NCBI RefSeq assembly: GCF_031143425.1
Contig: NC_090442.1
Span: 423,415,776-423,479,775 of the forward strand
DNA length: 64,000 bases
Direction of reading: 5' to 3'
Source of the DNA: Pleurodeles waltl
Lineage: Eukaryota; Chordata; Amphibia; Caudata; Salamandridae
The position numbers and the translations under genes are program-made. Of this stretch, positions 1 through 10,309 are shown one piece after another; position 1 is the stretch's first letter, and each line of letters starts with the position of its first letter. The notes under the pieces are model-generated. The model was not told the DNA's origin and searched no databases. It saw only the letters and a list, made by a program, of their open reading frames with translations.

Positions 1-713
1 TGGTCCGGGGATTCCTCACTGGGGTCAGTAGCCACGGCAGGTTGGGGTAACCAGAGTCACCTATTAGCCACACACGTTGTCTCTGTAGCTGTTCCATCAC
101 ATAGGGGATGTTGCTATTTCGCATTACATACGCGTCATGCACTGACCCAGGGAACTTGGCATTTACATGGGATATGTACTGGTCAGCCAAACAGACCACC
201 TGCACATTCATAGAATGGTAATTTTTCCTGTTTCTGTACACCTGTTCATAGTCTTTTGGGGGTACTAAGGCCACATGGGTCCCATCAATGGCACCAATGA
301 TGTTGGGGATATGTCCAAGGGCATAGAAGTCACCCTTCACAGTGGCCAAATCACCCTCCTCAGGGAAAACAATGTATCTCCGCATGTATGTCATCAGGGC
401 AGACAACACTCTGGACAAAACCTTAGAAAACATAGGCTGAGACATCCCTGATGACATGGCCACTGTTGTCTGAAAAGACCCACTTGCCAAAAAATGGAGG
501 ACTGACAAAACCTGCACCAGAGGGGGAATTTCTGTGGGTTGGCGGATGGGGGACATCAGTGCCGGCTCAAGCTGGGCACACAGTTCATGTATAGTGGCTC
601 GGTGAAGTCGGTATCGAAGTATTATATGACGTTCCTCCATTGTCGACAGGTCCACCAGCGGTCGGTACACGGGAGGATTCCTCCTTCTCCTCGCAAGTCC
701 CAGCGGACGGTGC
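1..713 (-). CDS. HARBI1-like: HARBI1-type transposase, main exon, truncated by window edge
   Basis: DDE-superfamily nuclease that cuts and pastes Harbinger elements. The minus-strand frame is open without a stop from 713 to position 1. Reading along it: a basic stretch ending RRRRNPPVYRPLVDLST, a helical N-terminal region (ELCAQLEPALM, VLSVLHFLASGSF), then GAIDGTHVAL with the first catalytic Asp at 284-286, and GDSGYPNLPW with the second Asp at 56-58. The third acidic residue lies beyond the left edge. A consensus splice acceptor (TTCTCCTTCCTAG) ends at 714 and opens the frame in the phase needed to join the small exon at 6018-6112. Unlike copy C, this copy has no intron before GDSGYP. Confidence 0.88.
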
Positions 714-949
714 CTAGGAAGGAGAACATGGAGTACAGAGTCAAGCAACCCACAGGTACGTAACTACAGCTTGCACAGTACACGAATCGCTATGCATTGA
801 GTGGCCTGTATGAGTGGCAATGCAAGGCCTAGGCCTGTGTGACGCAGTAGAAATTAAGCCATGTGGGCCCTTGAAATGGCGGCTGCTTGACCTGTGAAGT
901 GTGACAGTGGGATGTGAGGTCAATGCGCTGGCGTGGCACACCGTGGCGG

Positions 950-1085
950 TAGGCGGTCGAAGACCGCGGCGCAAAGCCGCATTGGTTAACATTGAACCCT
1001 ATGGGTTTCACGAGCCAATGACTAGGTGCGCCGGCGGTCACGGTACGCACCGCGGCGGTATGCACCGCCGCGGGCGTGACCGCCA
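950..1085. promoter_or_regulatory. CpG-rich candidate promoter with divergent CCAAT boxes
   Basis: The stretch between the transposase exon and the Myb-like gene is rich in CG. It holds an ATTGG at 981-985 and a CCAAT at 1015-1019, facing opposite ways. A perfect inverted repeat lies at 1050-1073, with 10-bp arms (CCGCGGCGGT and its complement) around ATGC. Copy C keeps the CCAAT pair (21102-21140) in the same place. Position and composition fit a promoter for the plus-strand Myb-like gene; activity is inferred. Confidence 0.5.
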
Positions 1086-1176
1086 TTTTCTATCTGATTA
1101 ATCACTCGAGACCTGATCATCCACAGGAGAGGACCTATACTGCAAGTGCTGCTGTGAACTCGGTCTGGAAGAGACA

Positions 1177-3729
1177 ATGGCTGCTGCGACTGGGGAAAGG
1201 GCCCCTGCCTTCACTACATAAGAGTTGGAGAAACTTGTGGATGGGGTCCTGCCCCAGTATGCGCTACTCTACGGTCCTCCAGACCAACAGGTAAGTACAC
1301 TGTGTGCACGTTGAATGGGCTATGCCTGTGTTGAGTGGGGTGGATATAAGATGGTGGGGTGGGGAGAGAATGACGAGTGCAAGGCACGACAGATGAGAGC
1401 ATGTGCCACATGGCAAGGTTGGGGAGGGGGGGCCAATCACATCTAACATGCAGAGAATTAATGAGATTTACTTTTCCACCCTGTACATGTCAAATAGGTC
1501 AGCGCCCATCAGAAAGTCGACATTTGGCGTGCCATCGCCAAGGAAGTCCGGACCCTGGGGGTCCACAACAGACGGGGCACCCACTGCCGCAAGAGGTGGG
1601 AGGACATCCGCCGCGGCACCAGGAAGACCGCCGAGTCACTGCTGGGGATGGCCTCCCAACCTGGGAGGGGTGCCAGTCGTACCCTGACCCCCCTGATGTC
1701 CCGGATCCTGGCGGTGGCCTACCCCGATTTGGATGGGTGCGTGGGGACATCACAGCAGACACAAGGGGGTGAGTACCAGCACATTCAGCTATCTCTACGC
1801 GCAGTGGAGGTGCCTGGGTGGGGGAGGAGGGCTGTGGGTGACATTAGGCCAGGGCGCTTCTTGTAGTGTAGTCCTCTCCTTTAGGCATGGCCCTATGCCC
1901 CCGCCCCCCACCTCTGTAGGGTGACAAGTACAGCTATCCATGGTCCTGCATCACCCATGTGCGCGTTTGTTGTCCCTAGACCTGTTGGCCTAGTCACAAG
2001 TACTGAGTAGTGTACCCCGATTGCGCGGCTTAGTGCATGAGGCTCCTGTGTCTGTCCTCTCCGCCAACGGTGTTGACAATGCATGCACTCAACCTGTTTT
2101 TATTTCTCCCCCCACCCTTTTTCTTTATCTTCTCGTTTATGTGTGCATTAGCATCATCAGGCGGAGGAGAATTGGCAACGGAGCACAAGGGAGCTGCAAC
2201 TCACAAGGCCCCGGTGGGCCATGGCACAGACACCGAGGCCACCAGTGATACGGAGGGCGAGGGGAGCTTCACAACGGGGACCCGTGGTGACACCAGCGAC
2301 ACCGACACGTCCTCGGATGGGAGCTCCCTAGCGGTGGCGGCAACATCCGTGCCCCCCGCCTCTACAGGTACAGCTGCCACCCAGCGCACCAGCACCGCCC
2401 TCCCAGCAGCCCCTCAGCCTTCGCTCCGTGCCCGCTCGCCCAAGAAGGCGGGCATCTCCTTCGCCCCAGGCACCTCAGGCCCTGCCCCTGTTACCCCTGC
2501 TGCCCTCAGTGAGGAGGTCATTGACCTCCTACAGACCATCATTGTTGGGCAGTCTACCCTTTTGAATGCCATCCAGGGGGTAGAGAGGGAGGTGCATCGT
2601 AGCAATGCATACCTGGAGGGCATTCATTTGGGTCAGGCTGCCCATCAACGATCGTTCAATTCTCTGGCCTCAGCACTGACGGCAGCCATTGTCCCTGTTT
2701 CCAGCCTCCCCTTCTAACTGCCTCCACCCTGTCTCTGTCTCCTGTTCCTCAGCCTATCCCATCCACACCATCAGACCAGCCTGCACACACCTCAACACCC
2801 AAGGGCAGCTCATCCAGACATAAGCACCACAGATCACACAAACATTCACCCAAGCAACACCCAGATGCAGACATGCCAACAGCCACTACCACCTCTGTGT
2901 CCCCCTCCTCCTCGTCTCCCTCCTCCCTCCCTGTGACGTCTCCACTCACACCTGCATGCACACCACCAACAGCCAGTACTTCCATCACCAGCACACCCTC
3001 CAGTACAGTCCGCACACGTGCAGTCACCACCCCCACTGCCATTTACACGTCCCCTGTGTCCTCTCCCACTGTGTCTGTCACCCCCTCTTCCAAGACACAC
3101 AAACGCAGGCAGACACCCACCCAACAGCCAACCACCTCACCACAGCCTCCAGCCCATGCACCTTCACCCAAGGACAGCACACCTGACTCTCCTACAACCA
3201 CCTTCTCTTCCTCCACTCCCATAACCACTACACCTACCCTTTACCTTGGTCCTAAAAAATTCTACCTCTCCACTCTTGACCTCTTTCCCTCACCTGACCC
3301 ACCCCCTCCATCTGCTAAGAGTCCCAAGAGCGCCTCAGCCACCACCAGCCCGGCTTCAAGGGTCACCGTAGTACATGGATTTTGGAGTCCCCCCTTTGCC
3401 AGCAGTGATACATCGGTCAGCAGCAAGGGGACAGCCAGCCCCCCCCTGGAAAGAGGACCCGTAAAGTAAGGGGCCGCCGCGAGAAGCCTGACACGGCTGT
3501 CCCCAAGGACCAAAGTTCAGCCACTTCACCTGCCACAACATCCAGGGGAGGCAAGGCCCGGAGAGCCACATCGAAGGAGGGCAAGGGCAGCAGGGCGGAG
3601 AAGTCAGCCAGCAGGAGCGCGGACCAGGAGGGCCCCACAAGCCCCATCCCGGGTGTGAGTGAGGACACCCAAGGGCCCAGGACACCGTCACCGAAGGGTC
3701 CAGCAACTGCACAGTCGGAGGGCGACTGA
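1177..3729 (+). pseudogene. Second Myb/trihelix-like Harbinger gene (Myb2), copy A, three exons
   Basis: Putative DNA-binding partner of the transposase. Exon 1 (1177-1290) codes for EKLVDGVLPQYALLYGPPDQQ. Exon 2 (1498-1768) carries IWRAIAKEVRTLG and THCRKRWEDIRRGTRKTAE, a Myb/SANT (trihelix) fold. Exon 3 starts at 2161 after TCATCAG with Ser/Thr/Asp-rich and then helical sequence (ALSEEVIDLLQTIIVGQ), reaching a stop at 2715-2717. Donors (GTAAGT at 1291, GTGAGT at 1769) and acceptors keep phase. Damage: a TAA inside exon 1 at 1219-1221. A Ser/Thr/Pro-rich continuation follows in another frame (2873-3469), and a basic Lys/Arg/Ser-rich part (RGGKARRATSKEGKGSR) ends at TGA 3727-3729. The tail matches copies B and C, so the ancestral protein was probably longer than exon 3 now reads. 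Family assignment rests on motif recognition. Confidence 0.72.
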
Positions 3730-3781
3730 GCAGGGAGTCCTGCCCAGGTCTGACTACCTTGACTTACAGAACAAGCAACGC

Positions 3782-4061
3782 TGAAGAGGGCCCCGCCGTG
3801 CAGAAAGGCACCGCTGAAGAGGGCCCCGCCGTGCAGAAAGGCACCGCTGAAGAGGGCCCCGCCGTGCAGAAAGGCACCGCTGAACAGGGCCCCGCCGTCC
3901 AGAAAGGCACCGCTGAAGAGGGCCCCGCCGTGCAGAAAGGCACCGCTGAACAGGGCCCGCCGTCCAGAAAGGCACCGCTGAAGAGGGCCCCGCCGTGCAG
4001 AAAGGCACCGCTGAAGAGGGCCCCGCCGTGCAGAAAGGCACAGCTGAAGAGGGCCCCGCCA
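3782..4061 (+). repeat. 33-bp minisatellite coding for an 11-residue repeat
   Basis: About eight to nine copies of a 33-bp unit (AAAGGCACCGCTGAAGAGGG and onward). In one plus frame the unit reads KGTAEEGPAVQ. It occupies the same place in the element as the 33-bp KGKEPAPSVAL-type repeats of copy B (9600-9850), so the period is shared although the sequence is not. A candidate acceptor (TTGACTTACAG) sits just before it. Whether it is translated here is unknown. Confidence 0.85.
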
Positions 4062-5345
4062 AAACAGGCACCGCTCCGCCGGGCCCTTCATCTCAAGCAC
4101 CGCTCCGCTGGGCCCCGCCGTCTCAAGCACCGCTCCGCTGGGCCCTTCCTGTCAAGCACCGCTCCGCTGGGCCCCGCCGTCTCAAGCACCGCTCTGCTGG
4201 GCCCTGCCGTCTCAAGCACCGCTCCGCTGGGCCCCGCCGTCTCAAGCACCGCTCCGCTGGGCCCTTCCTGCCAAGCACCGCTCCGCTGGGCCCCGCCGTC
4301 TCAAGCACCGCTCCGCTGGGCCCTTCCTGTCAAGCACCGCTCCGCTGGGCCCTTCATCTCAAGCACCGCTCCGCTGGGCCCCGCCGTCACAAGCACCGCT
4401 CCGCTGGGCCCTTCATCTCAAGCACCGCTCCGCTGGGCCCCGCCGTCTCAAGCACCGCTCCGCTGGGCCCTTCCTGTCAAGCACCGCTCCGCTGGGCCCT
4501 TCCTGTCAAGCACCGCTCCGCTGGGCCCTTCATCTCAAGCACCGCTCCGCTGGGCCCCGCCGTCTCAAGCACCGCTCCGCTGGGCCCTTCCTGTCAAGCA
4601 CCGCTCCGCTGGGCCCTTCATCTCAAGCACCGCTCCGCTGGGCCCCGCCGTCTCAAGCACCGCTCCGCTGGGCCCTTCATCTCAAGCACCGCTCCGCTGG
4701 GCCCCGCCGTCTCAAGCACCGCTCCGCTGGGCCCTTCCTGTCAAGCACCGCTCCGCTGGGCCCGCCGTCTCAAGCACCGCTCCGCTGGGCCCCGCCGTCT
4801 CAAGCACCGCTCCGCTGGGCCCTTCCTGTCAAGCACCGCTCCACTGGGCCCCGCCGTCTCAAGCACCGCTCCGCTGGGCCCTTCCTGTCAAGCACCACTC
4901 CGCTGGGCCCTTCATCTCAAGCACCGCTCCGCTGGGCCCCGCCGTCTCAAGCACCGCTCTGCTGGGCCCTTCATCTCAAGCACCGCTCCGCTGGGCCCCG
5001 CCGTCTCAAGCACCGCTCCGCTGGGCCCTTCCTGTCAAGCACCGCTCCGCTGGGCCCCGCCGTCTCAAGCACCGCTCCGCTGGGCCCTTCCTGTCAAGCA
5101 CCGCTCCGGTGGGCCCCGCCGTCTCAAGCACCGCTCCGCTGGGCCCCGCCGTCTCAAGCACCGCTCCGCTGGGCCCTTCCTGTCAAGCAACGCTCCGCTG
5201 GGCCCTTCCTGTCAAGCACCGCTCTGCTGGGCCCCGCCGTCTCAAGCACCGCTCCGCTGGGCCCTTCCTGTCAAGCACCGCTCCGCTGGGCCCTTCCTGT
5301 CAAGCACCGCTCCGCTGGGCCCCGCCGTCTCAAGCACCGCTGGCC
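4062..5345 (+). repeat. 29/30-bp GC-rich minisatellite, about 43 units
   Basis: The array alternates three unit types that share CACCGCTCCGCTGGGCCC and end in CGCCGTCTCAAG (30 bp), TTCCTGTCAAG (29 bp) or TTCATCTCAAG (29 bp). Mixing 29 and 30 bp shifts the frame, yet the units lack stops in the plus frames, so two frames stay open for over 480 codons. That openness comes from composition and is not evidence of translation. Internal near-identity indicates recent expansion. Confidence 0.9.
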
Positions 5346-6017
5346 GAATGACAGTGCCGGTTCTGTGTCAAGCTACTGTTCACGCTGCACTCGGGCCACC
5401 CTGCCTCCTCCATTGCCTGTGGAGACTGTTGTCCACTTGATAGACTGTGGCTTTGCACTCCCCAGGATTGAACAGTGGGCAAGCCACCCACTGTAGAGAC
5501 TTGAGAGACTGTGGCTTTACACTGCCCAGGATGGCACAGCGGGCATGGTGGCCCCTTCGTGGATCTGGCGTAGTGGACTCATGTGGCTGTGGTGCCCCCC
5601 CTTCCCTTCCCCCTGAGGTGCCTGTAGTTTTATCATCTGATGCCCCTGCAGTGTTCTCTCCAACGGACTCAGGTCTCCTGTGTGGGCTTTGCCCATGTGT
5701 TGCTACACTTTGGCCCACAGACAGTTGACATTTCAGTGACTTATTGCCTCTATTTATCGGTTACGCAATGTTTTAACTTTATATATTTTGTTTCATTTTC
5801 CTATTTTACCATGACTTCAATGAACCTATTTTATACATAAATTTAGTTTCTCACTTTAATGATATCTTTTCATTATTCCGGGGGGTTTGGGTGGTGTCAC
5901 TTTGACTTGGTGCTCTGCATTGGTGTGTAGATAGTTGGGGGGTGGGTGTATTGCGTATGTGTGTGCCCGTAACCCTTCCTCCTCCCCCCTCCCCTGTGTC
6001 GTAGGTGCGGTACTCAC
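5346..6017 (+). other. Harbinger A non-coding region downstream of the minisatellites
   Basis: Matches the 3' part of copies B and C. It contains about two degenerate units of the sequence that forms the 82-bp array in copy B (TTGAGAGACTGTGGCTTTAC near 5500), then the shared GCCCCTGCAGTGTTCTCTC segment, then an AT-rich stretch (5740-5880). It is probably the 3' untranslated region of the plus-strand gene. No gene is seen. Confidence 0.6.
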
Positions 6018-6112
6018 CGTTGCCGTCTGCGCCGGAGTTCGTACTCGTGGTAGATGAGCAGGTAGACGAGTGCAGGTAGGATGTTCAATTCGGGTTCCAT
6101 GCTGTCCTCCAT
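6018..6112 (-). CDS. HARBI1-like: Candidate 5' exon of the HARBI1-type transposase, copy A
   Basis: On the minus strand an ATG at 6112 (second ATG at 6100) opens 31 codons plus two bases, ending at 6018 directly before a consensus donor (GTGAGTAC). The peptide contains MEPELNILPALVYLLIYHEY and ends in the basic run LRRRRQR. Joining 6018 to 713 keeps the frame and completes an Arg codon. Copies B (11929-12011) and C (23479-23561) have the same exon with the same donor and phase, both carrying stops or a lost ATG. If correct, the transposase gene spans a ~5.3-kb intron that contains the whole plus-strand Myb2 gene. No transcript evidence is available here. Confidence 0.55.
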
Positions 6113-6420
6113 CCTCGTGGAGTGTATAGAGGTGAGCGTTTTCCCGTTCGTAGTCTGTTTCGGCCGTGTTTTTATCGGCGGGGCTCCCGCCCCGGAAAAG
6201 GTGGCGGATTGGTGAGTTGTGATAGGGTGGGCGGAACATTGTCTGCCGCCTGCCTGTTGGCGGTGACCGCCGCGCTGTTTGTTTGTCCCGCCGTGGCGGT
6301 CGGAGTGTTAAGGTGGCGGTTTGGGTTGGCGGTTCCCGCCAGGGTCAGAATTCCATTTTTTTTACCGCCTGGTTGGCCGCCGCTTTATCACCGACCGCCA
6401 GGGTCAGAATGACCCCCTAT

Positions 6421-6835
6421 ATGTTTTGTTCAGTTTAGCCGCCTATTGGCTTTGACATGGCATTAGCCATTACTTTCTGTATTCAGTTTAGCCGCCTATT
6501 GGCTTTGACATTGCATTAGCCATTACATTCTGTATTCTGCCTATTGGCTTTGACATGCTGTATTCAGTTTAGCTGCCTATTGGCTATGACATGATATTAG
6601 ACATTACATGCTGTATTCAGTTTAGCTGCCTATTGGCTTTGACATGATATTAGACATTACACTCTGTATTCAGCTTAGCTGCCTATTGGCTTTGACATGA
6701 TATTAGACATTACATTTTGTATTCAGCTTAGCTGCCTATTGGCTTTGACATGACATTAGACATTACATTTGATATTTAGGTTAGCTGCCTATTGGCTTTA
6801 ACGTGGAGTTAGACATTGCAGTTGAAACATCGCAG
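6421..6835. repeat. Eight direct repeats of ~53 bp carrying a reverse CCAAT box
   Basis: GCCTATTGGCT recurs at about 6441, 6493, 6539, 6575, 6628, 6681, 6733 and 6787, mostly spaced 52-54 bp, each followed by TTGACAT and ATTAGACATTACA. Each copy holds CCAAT on the reverse strand (GCCAATAGGC). Repeats of this kind occur as enhancers in U3 regions of retroviral LTRs. Confidence 0.85.
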
Positions 6836-7450
6836 ATGTCTGTATTCTTCCAAGCTGTGTTTTTCCACAAGGTGAACCAAGCTGTTTTCTTCACACCAGA
6901 CTAGACCTGATAAGAGAGAGTACATTTGGTGTTTTCCTTTCTGCTCAGGCTTGGGAAGAGGAGAAGTCTAGGAGATCTGGCCAGTCTCCAAAGGCTTGCA
7001 TAGTTTTCCCAAGTCTGAGAGGAGGGGGCACGCTTTTGTAAGGATGACTCTGGGCTACAGTGAGTTAGATTCAAATCTGCTTGACTTCAGGCTGGAACTA
7101 GGCGCCAGTTGCCAGTCTCCCGTTTGGGTAGATAATCTCTTTCTCGCAGTTGACCGGAGTCATCAACTTGCAGACCCCAGAAAGATGAAGCTCAATATGT
7201 AGGCCCTGCCGCCTTGCTCAAACGGTGATGAATTTGACTTTTATGCTTTGCTTTGCTGTGTACATTGCAACTGAGAAGTACTGTGATATATATTTTGTTT
7301 TCTTGCTGCAACTACGTTGTGTGCTTGAAATCTATTAATTCGTCTCTCAAGAACTTGTGGGTGGGGAAGAATTAACAATAATAAAGGTCTTCTTTGAACT
7401 CAGAAGTGCATTCCAGAGAGGTTCTGTAAGCTCCGATAGGAGATAAGTAG
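6421..7450 (+). other. LTR-like sequence, probably retroviral
   Basis: After the CCAAT repeats comes a mixed-composition stretch, then a TG/T-rich part with AATAAA at 7380-7385 followed by a short GT-containing segment, as in U3-R-U5 order on the plus strand. It lies upstream of the decayed retrovirus (gag begins at 12513) and would be in the right place for its 5' LTR, separated by Harbinger B. Neither LTR boundary can be fixed: the left side meets Harbinger A and the right meets the truncated Harbinger B. It could also be an unrelated solo LTR. The ORF at 6996-7202 is not convincing. Confidence 0.5.
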
Positions 7451-7685
7451 GAAGGCAGAACACAGGTGAGTACACTGTGAGCACGATGCATGGGGCATGA
7501 ATGCACGGAGTGGTGTGTGTGAAGGTCCCATGTAGTGGGGGTTGGTGGATGTCCCCTGGGCGGTGTGCAGCTTGTGTGCTGGGCCCTGTGTGTGCAACTG
7601 GTGATGTGAAGGGGTATGGTGGGCCATAAGTGTAAGAGGCAGGGCGGTCTGACTAATACCTTTCCCTGTGTGTATTTCTCTGCAG

Positions 7686-10252
7686 GTCAGCGCCCATCAA
7701 AAGAAGGGTATTTGGCATGCCATTGCCAAGGACGTGCGGACCCTGGAAGTCTACGGCAGTCGGAGCACCCACTGTCGGAAACGGTGAGAGGACCTAAGAC
7801 GCTGGGCACGGAAGACGGCGGAGGCCCAGCTGGGGATGGCCTCTCAATGAGGAAGGGGTGTCTGTTGAACCCTGACCCCCTTGATGGCCCGCATACTGGC
7901 GGTGGCCTATCCGGAACTGGATGGGCGCTTGAGGGCATCACAGCAGCCACAAGGGGGTGAGTACAGTGCCCATCATTACAACGTATGCCTGGTGGGGTGG
8001 TATCCGGGTGGTGGATGTGTGCCTGTGGGTGCCCGTAGGCCAGGCCTGACATTGCAGAGTAGGTCCCATGTTGGACAGGGTTCTGATGTGATATTCCTCC
8101 TACCTAGCTTGTAGGCATCCACTACTGGGCAGGGCTCTGGGTGTCATAGGTATGCTGCAGTTAGCGGTATGTGTCCCTCCCCATGCCATGGTGGCTAGCA
8201 TTGTTACTGGTAGTGCATTGCATAGTGTGTAGGCCTGTTCCCTGTGTGTGAGGGTGGTATGTACGCCAACGGTGGTGTTGATGCAGCCATTGACCAGTGA
8301 ATCCTTTGTCTCCCCCCCTTTTGTTTTTTTCATTCTGTGCTTATGTGCATTAGCATCATCTGGCGGAGGAGCAGAGGCACCGGCGACAGAGGGAGCTGCA
8401 TTCCACAGGACCCAGGAGGCAGAGTCCACTGACGCTGAGGGCACCAGTGGAACTGAGGGGAGCACCAAGGCGGAGACTGGAGGGGACAGTTCTGACACAG
8501 ATACCTCCTCTGATGGAAGCTCTCTAGTGGTGGTGGACACCTCTGTGACCATCCCAGCTACAGGTACAGCTGCCACCCCCATACCAGCACCGCCCTCACA
8601 GCAGCCCCTCATCGAGTTGTCCGTGCCCGCTCACCCAGGCGGGTGGGCATCTCCTTCGCCCCAGGAACCTCAGTCCCTGCTCCTGTGAGCCCTGCTGCCC
8701 TGAGTGAGGAGGCTATTGACCTCCTTAGATCCATCTCTGTTGGGCTGTCAACCATTGTGAATGCCATGCAGGGACTAGCAGACCAAATGCAACAGACAAA
8801 TGCATTTCTGGAGGGCATTCACACTGGCTTAGTGGACCAACAGAGATCAATCCAGGCTCTGGCCTCCTCTCTGATGGCAGCCATTGTCCCTGTTTCCACC
8901 CTCCAACGTCCTCTTGCTAATCCCATTCCCCTCAACCCCAGCCTATCCCAAGCACACAGGCAGATGAGCATAAACACAGGACAACACACAATGGTGGCAC
9001 AGGCAAACACAATCACCACACATCATCCCACAGGCACTCACACAAACACCATCCAGATGCAGACATACCAACATCCACTGCCTCCACTGTGGCCCCCTGC
9101 TCCTCCTACTCCACCTCCCTCCCAGTTCCTTCTACACTCATACCTGCATGCACTACATCCTCATCCACTACTGCTATCATCAGCACACCTAGCAGAACAC
9201 ACACCTCACTGGCAGACACCACCACAACAGGCATGCACACGCCCCCTGTGTCCTCTCCCACTGTGTCTATCCCCCCTCAGACACCCAACAGCCATCCACC
9301 TCACAACAGCATCCAGCCCATACACCTGCACCCACACACAGCAGACAGACACCTCCCACAACCACTCCCTCTTCCTCCACTCCCAAACCTTCTCCCTCTT
9401 CCCGCCCCAATGTCCCTAAGCAGCTTTTCCTCTCCACCATTGACCTCTTCCCTACCCCTCCCCCGTCCTTCAGGCCTGGCCATGGTGGCTAAAACGCAGG
9501 CAAGCACCTCAGCCACCCAGTCCACGGGCCCAGTAGTGTCCACACCCACTCGTGGCGGTAAAGGATCCAGGGCACCAGGCAGCCTCAAAGAAAGGGTGCC
9601 TGCCCCAAGTGATGCCCGGAAGGCCAAGGAGCCCTCGCCAGCTGCTGCCCTGAAGGGTAATGTGCCATCCCCAGCTGCTGCCTGGAAGGGCAAGGAGCCT
9701 GCTCCAAGTGTTGCCCTGAAGGGCAAGGTGCCATCCCCAGCTGCTGCTAGGAAGGGAAAGGAGCCTGCCCAAAGTGCTGCCAAGAAGAGCAAGGAGCCAT
9801 CCCCAGCTGCTACCAGGAAGGGCAAGGGGCCTGCACCAGCAGGCAGGAAGTACAAGGGGCCTGGTGTTAGGACTCAGTCTGAGTCCCCAACAATAACCGA
9901 GGCTGCAGGGGATGGGCAGGAACTTCCCCCCACAACCACCACCAGCAGCAGCAGCAGCACCACCAGCAGTGGGCAGCCGTCCGAGGCTGCAGGGGATCGG
10001 CAGGAGCTTCCCCCCTACAACCACCAGCAGCAGCACCACCACCACCACCAGCAGTGGGCAGCTGTCAGAGGCTGCAGGGAATGGGCAGGAGCTTCCCCCC
10101 ACAACCACCACCACCAGCAGCAGCACCACCACCACCAGCAGTGGGCAGCCGTCCGAGGCTGCAGGGGATGGGCTGGAGCTTCCCCCACCGGCAGCAGCAG
10201 CACCACCACTATCACCTCTGAGCAGCCGTCACCACCGGCGGATGGTCTGTAG
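7686..10252 (+). pseudogene. Myb2 gene, copy B
   Basis: Exon 2 (7686-7956) encodes the second part of the Myb/trihelix domain (VSAHQKKGIWHAIAKDVRTL, THCRKR), now broken by TGA and other stops. Exon 3 should begin at 8363, but its acceptor reads CTG instead of the CAG seen in copy A. It then codes Ser/Asp-rich sequence (GDSSDTDTSSDGSSL), a helical segment (ALSEEAIDLLRSISVGLST), Pro/Thr-rich spacer, and from 9600 an 11-residue repeat of the KGKEPAPSVAL type. Ser/Thr/Gln-rich sequence follows and ends at 10252. At least two frameshifts separate these blocks. The basic repeat resembles linker-histone tails in composition, which is a compositional remark only. Confidence 0.7.
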
Positions 10253-10309
10253 ACCTGCCTCCATGGGCTGTTGTGCGGCCTGCCCCCTGCAAATCCTGGG
10301 GGTATGACA

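Larger units (their letters stand above)
1..6416. mobile_element. Harbinger (PIF) DNA transposon, copy A, left end outside window
   Basis: This is the right part of a PIF/Harbinger transposon. It holds a minus-strand HARBI1-type transposase exon, a plus-strand Myb/trihelix gene, GC-rich minisatellites and a short minus-strand exon. The right terminus (about 6370-6416) reads as an inverted TIR with ACCGCCAGGGTCAGAATGAC, matching the termini of copies B (ending 12237) and C (ending 23860). The exact last base and the target duplication are uncertain because the left end lies outside the window; the sequence after it is TATATG. By comparison with copy C, a first Myb-like gene would be expected to the left. 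GC content is much higher than in the flanking DNA. Confidence 0.85.

Noticed and set aside
3417..4308. Long minus-strand ORFs (up to 237 codons) across the copy A minisatellites
   Set aside because: They exist because the repeat unit lacks stops; no domain, start context or conservation in the other copies.
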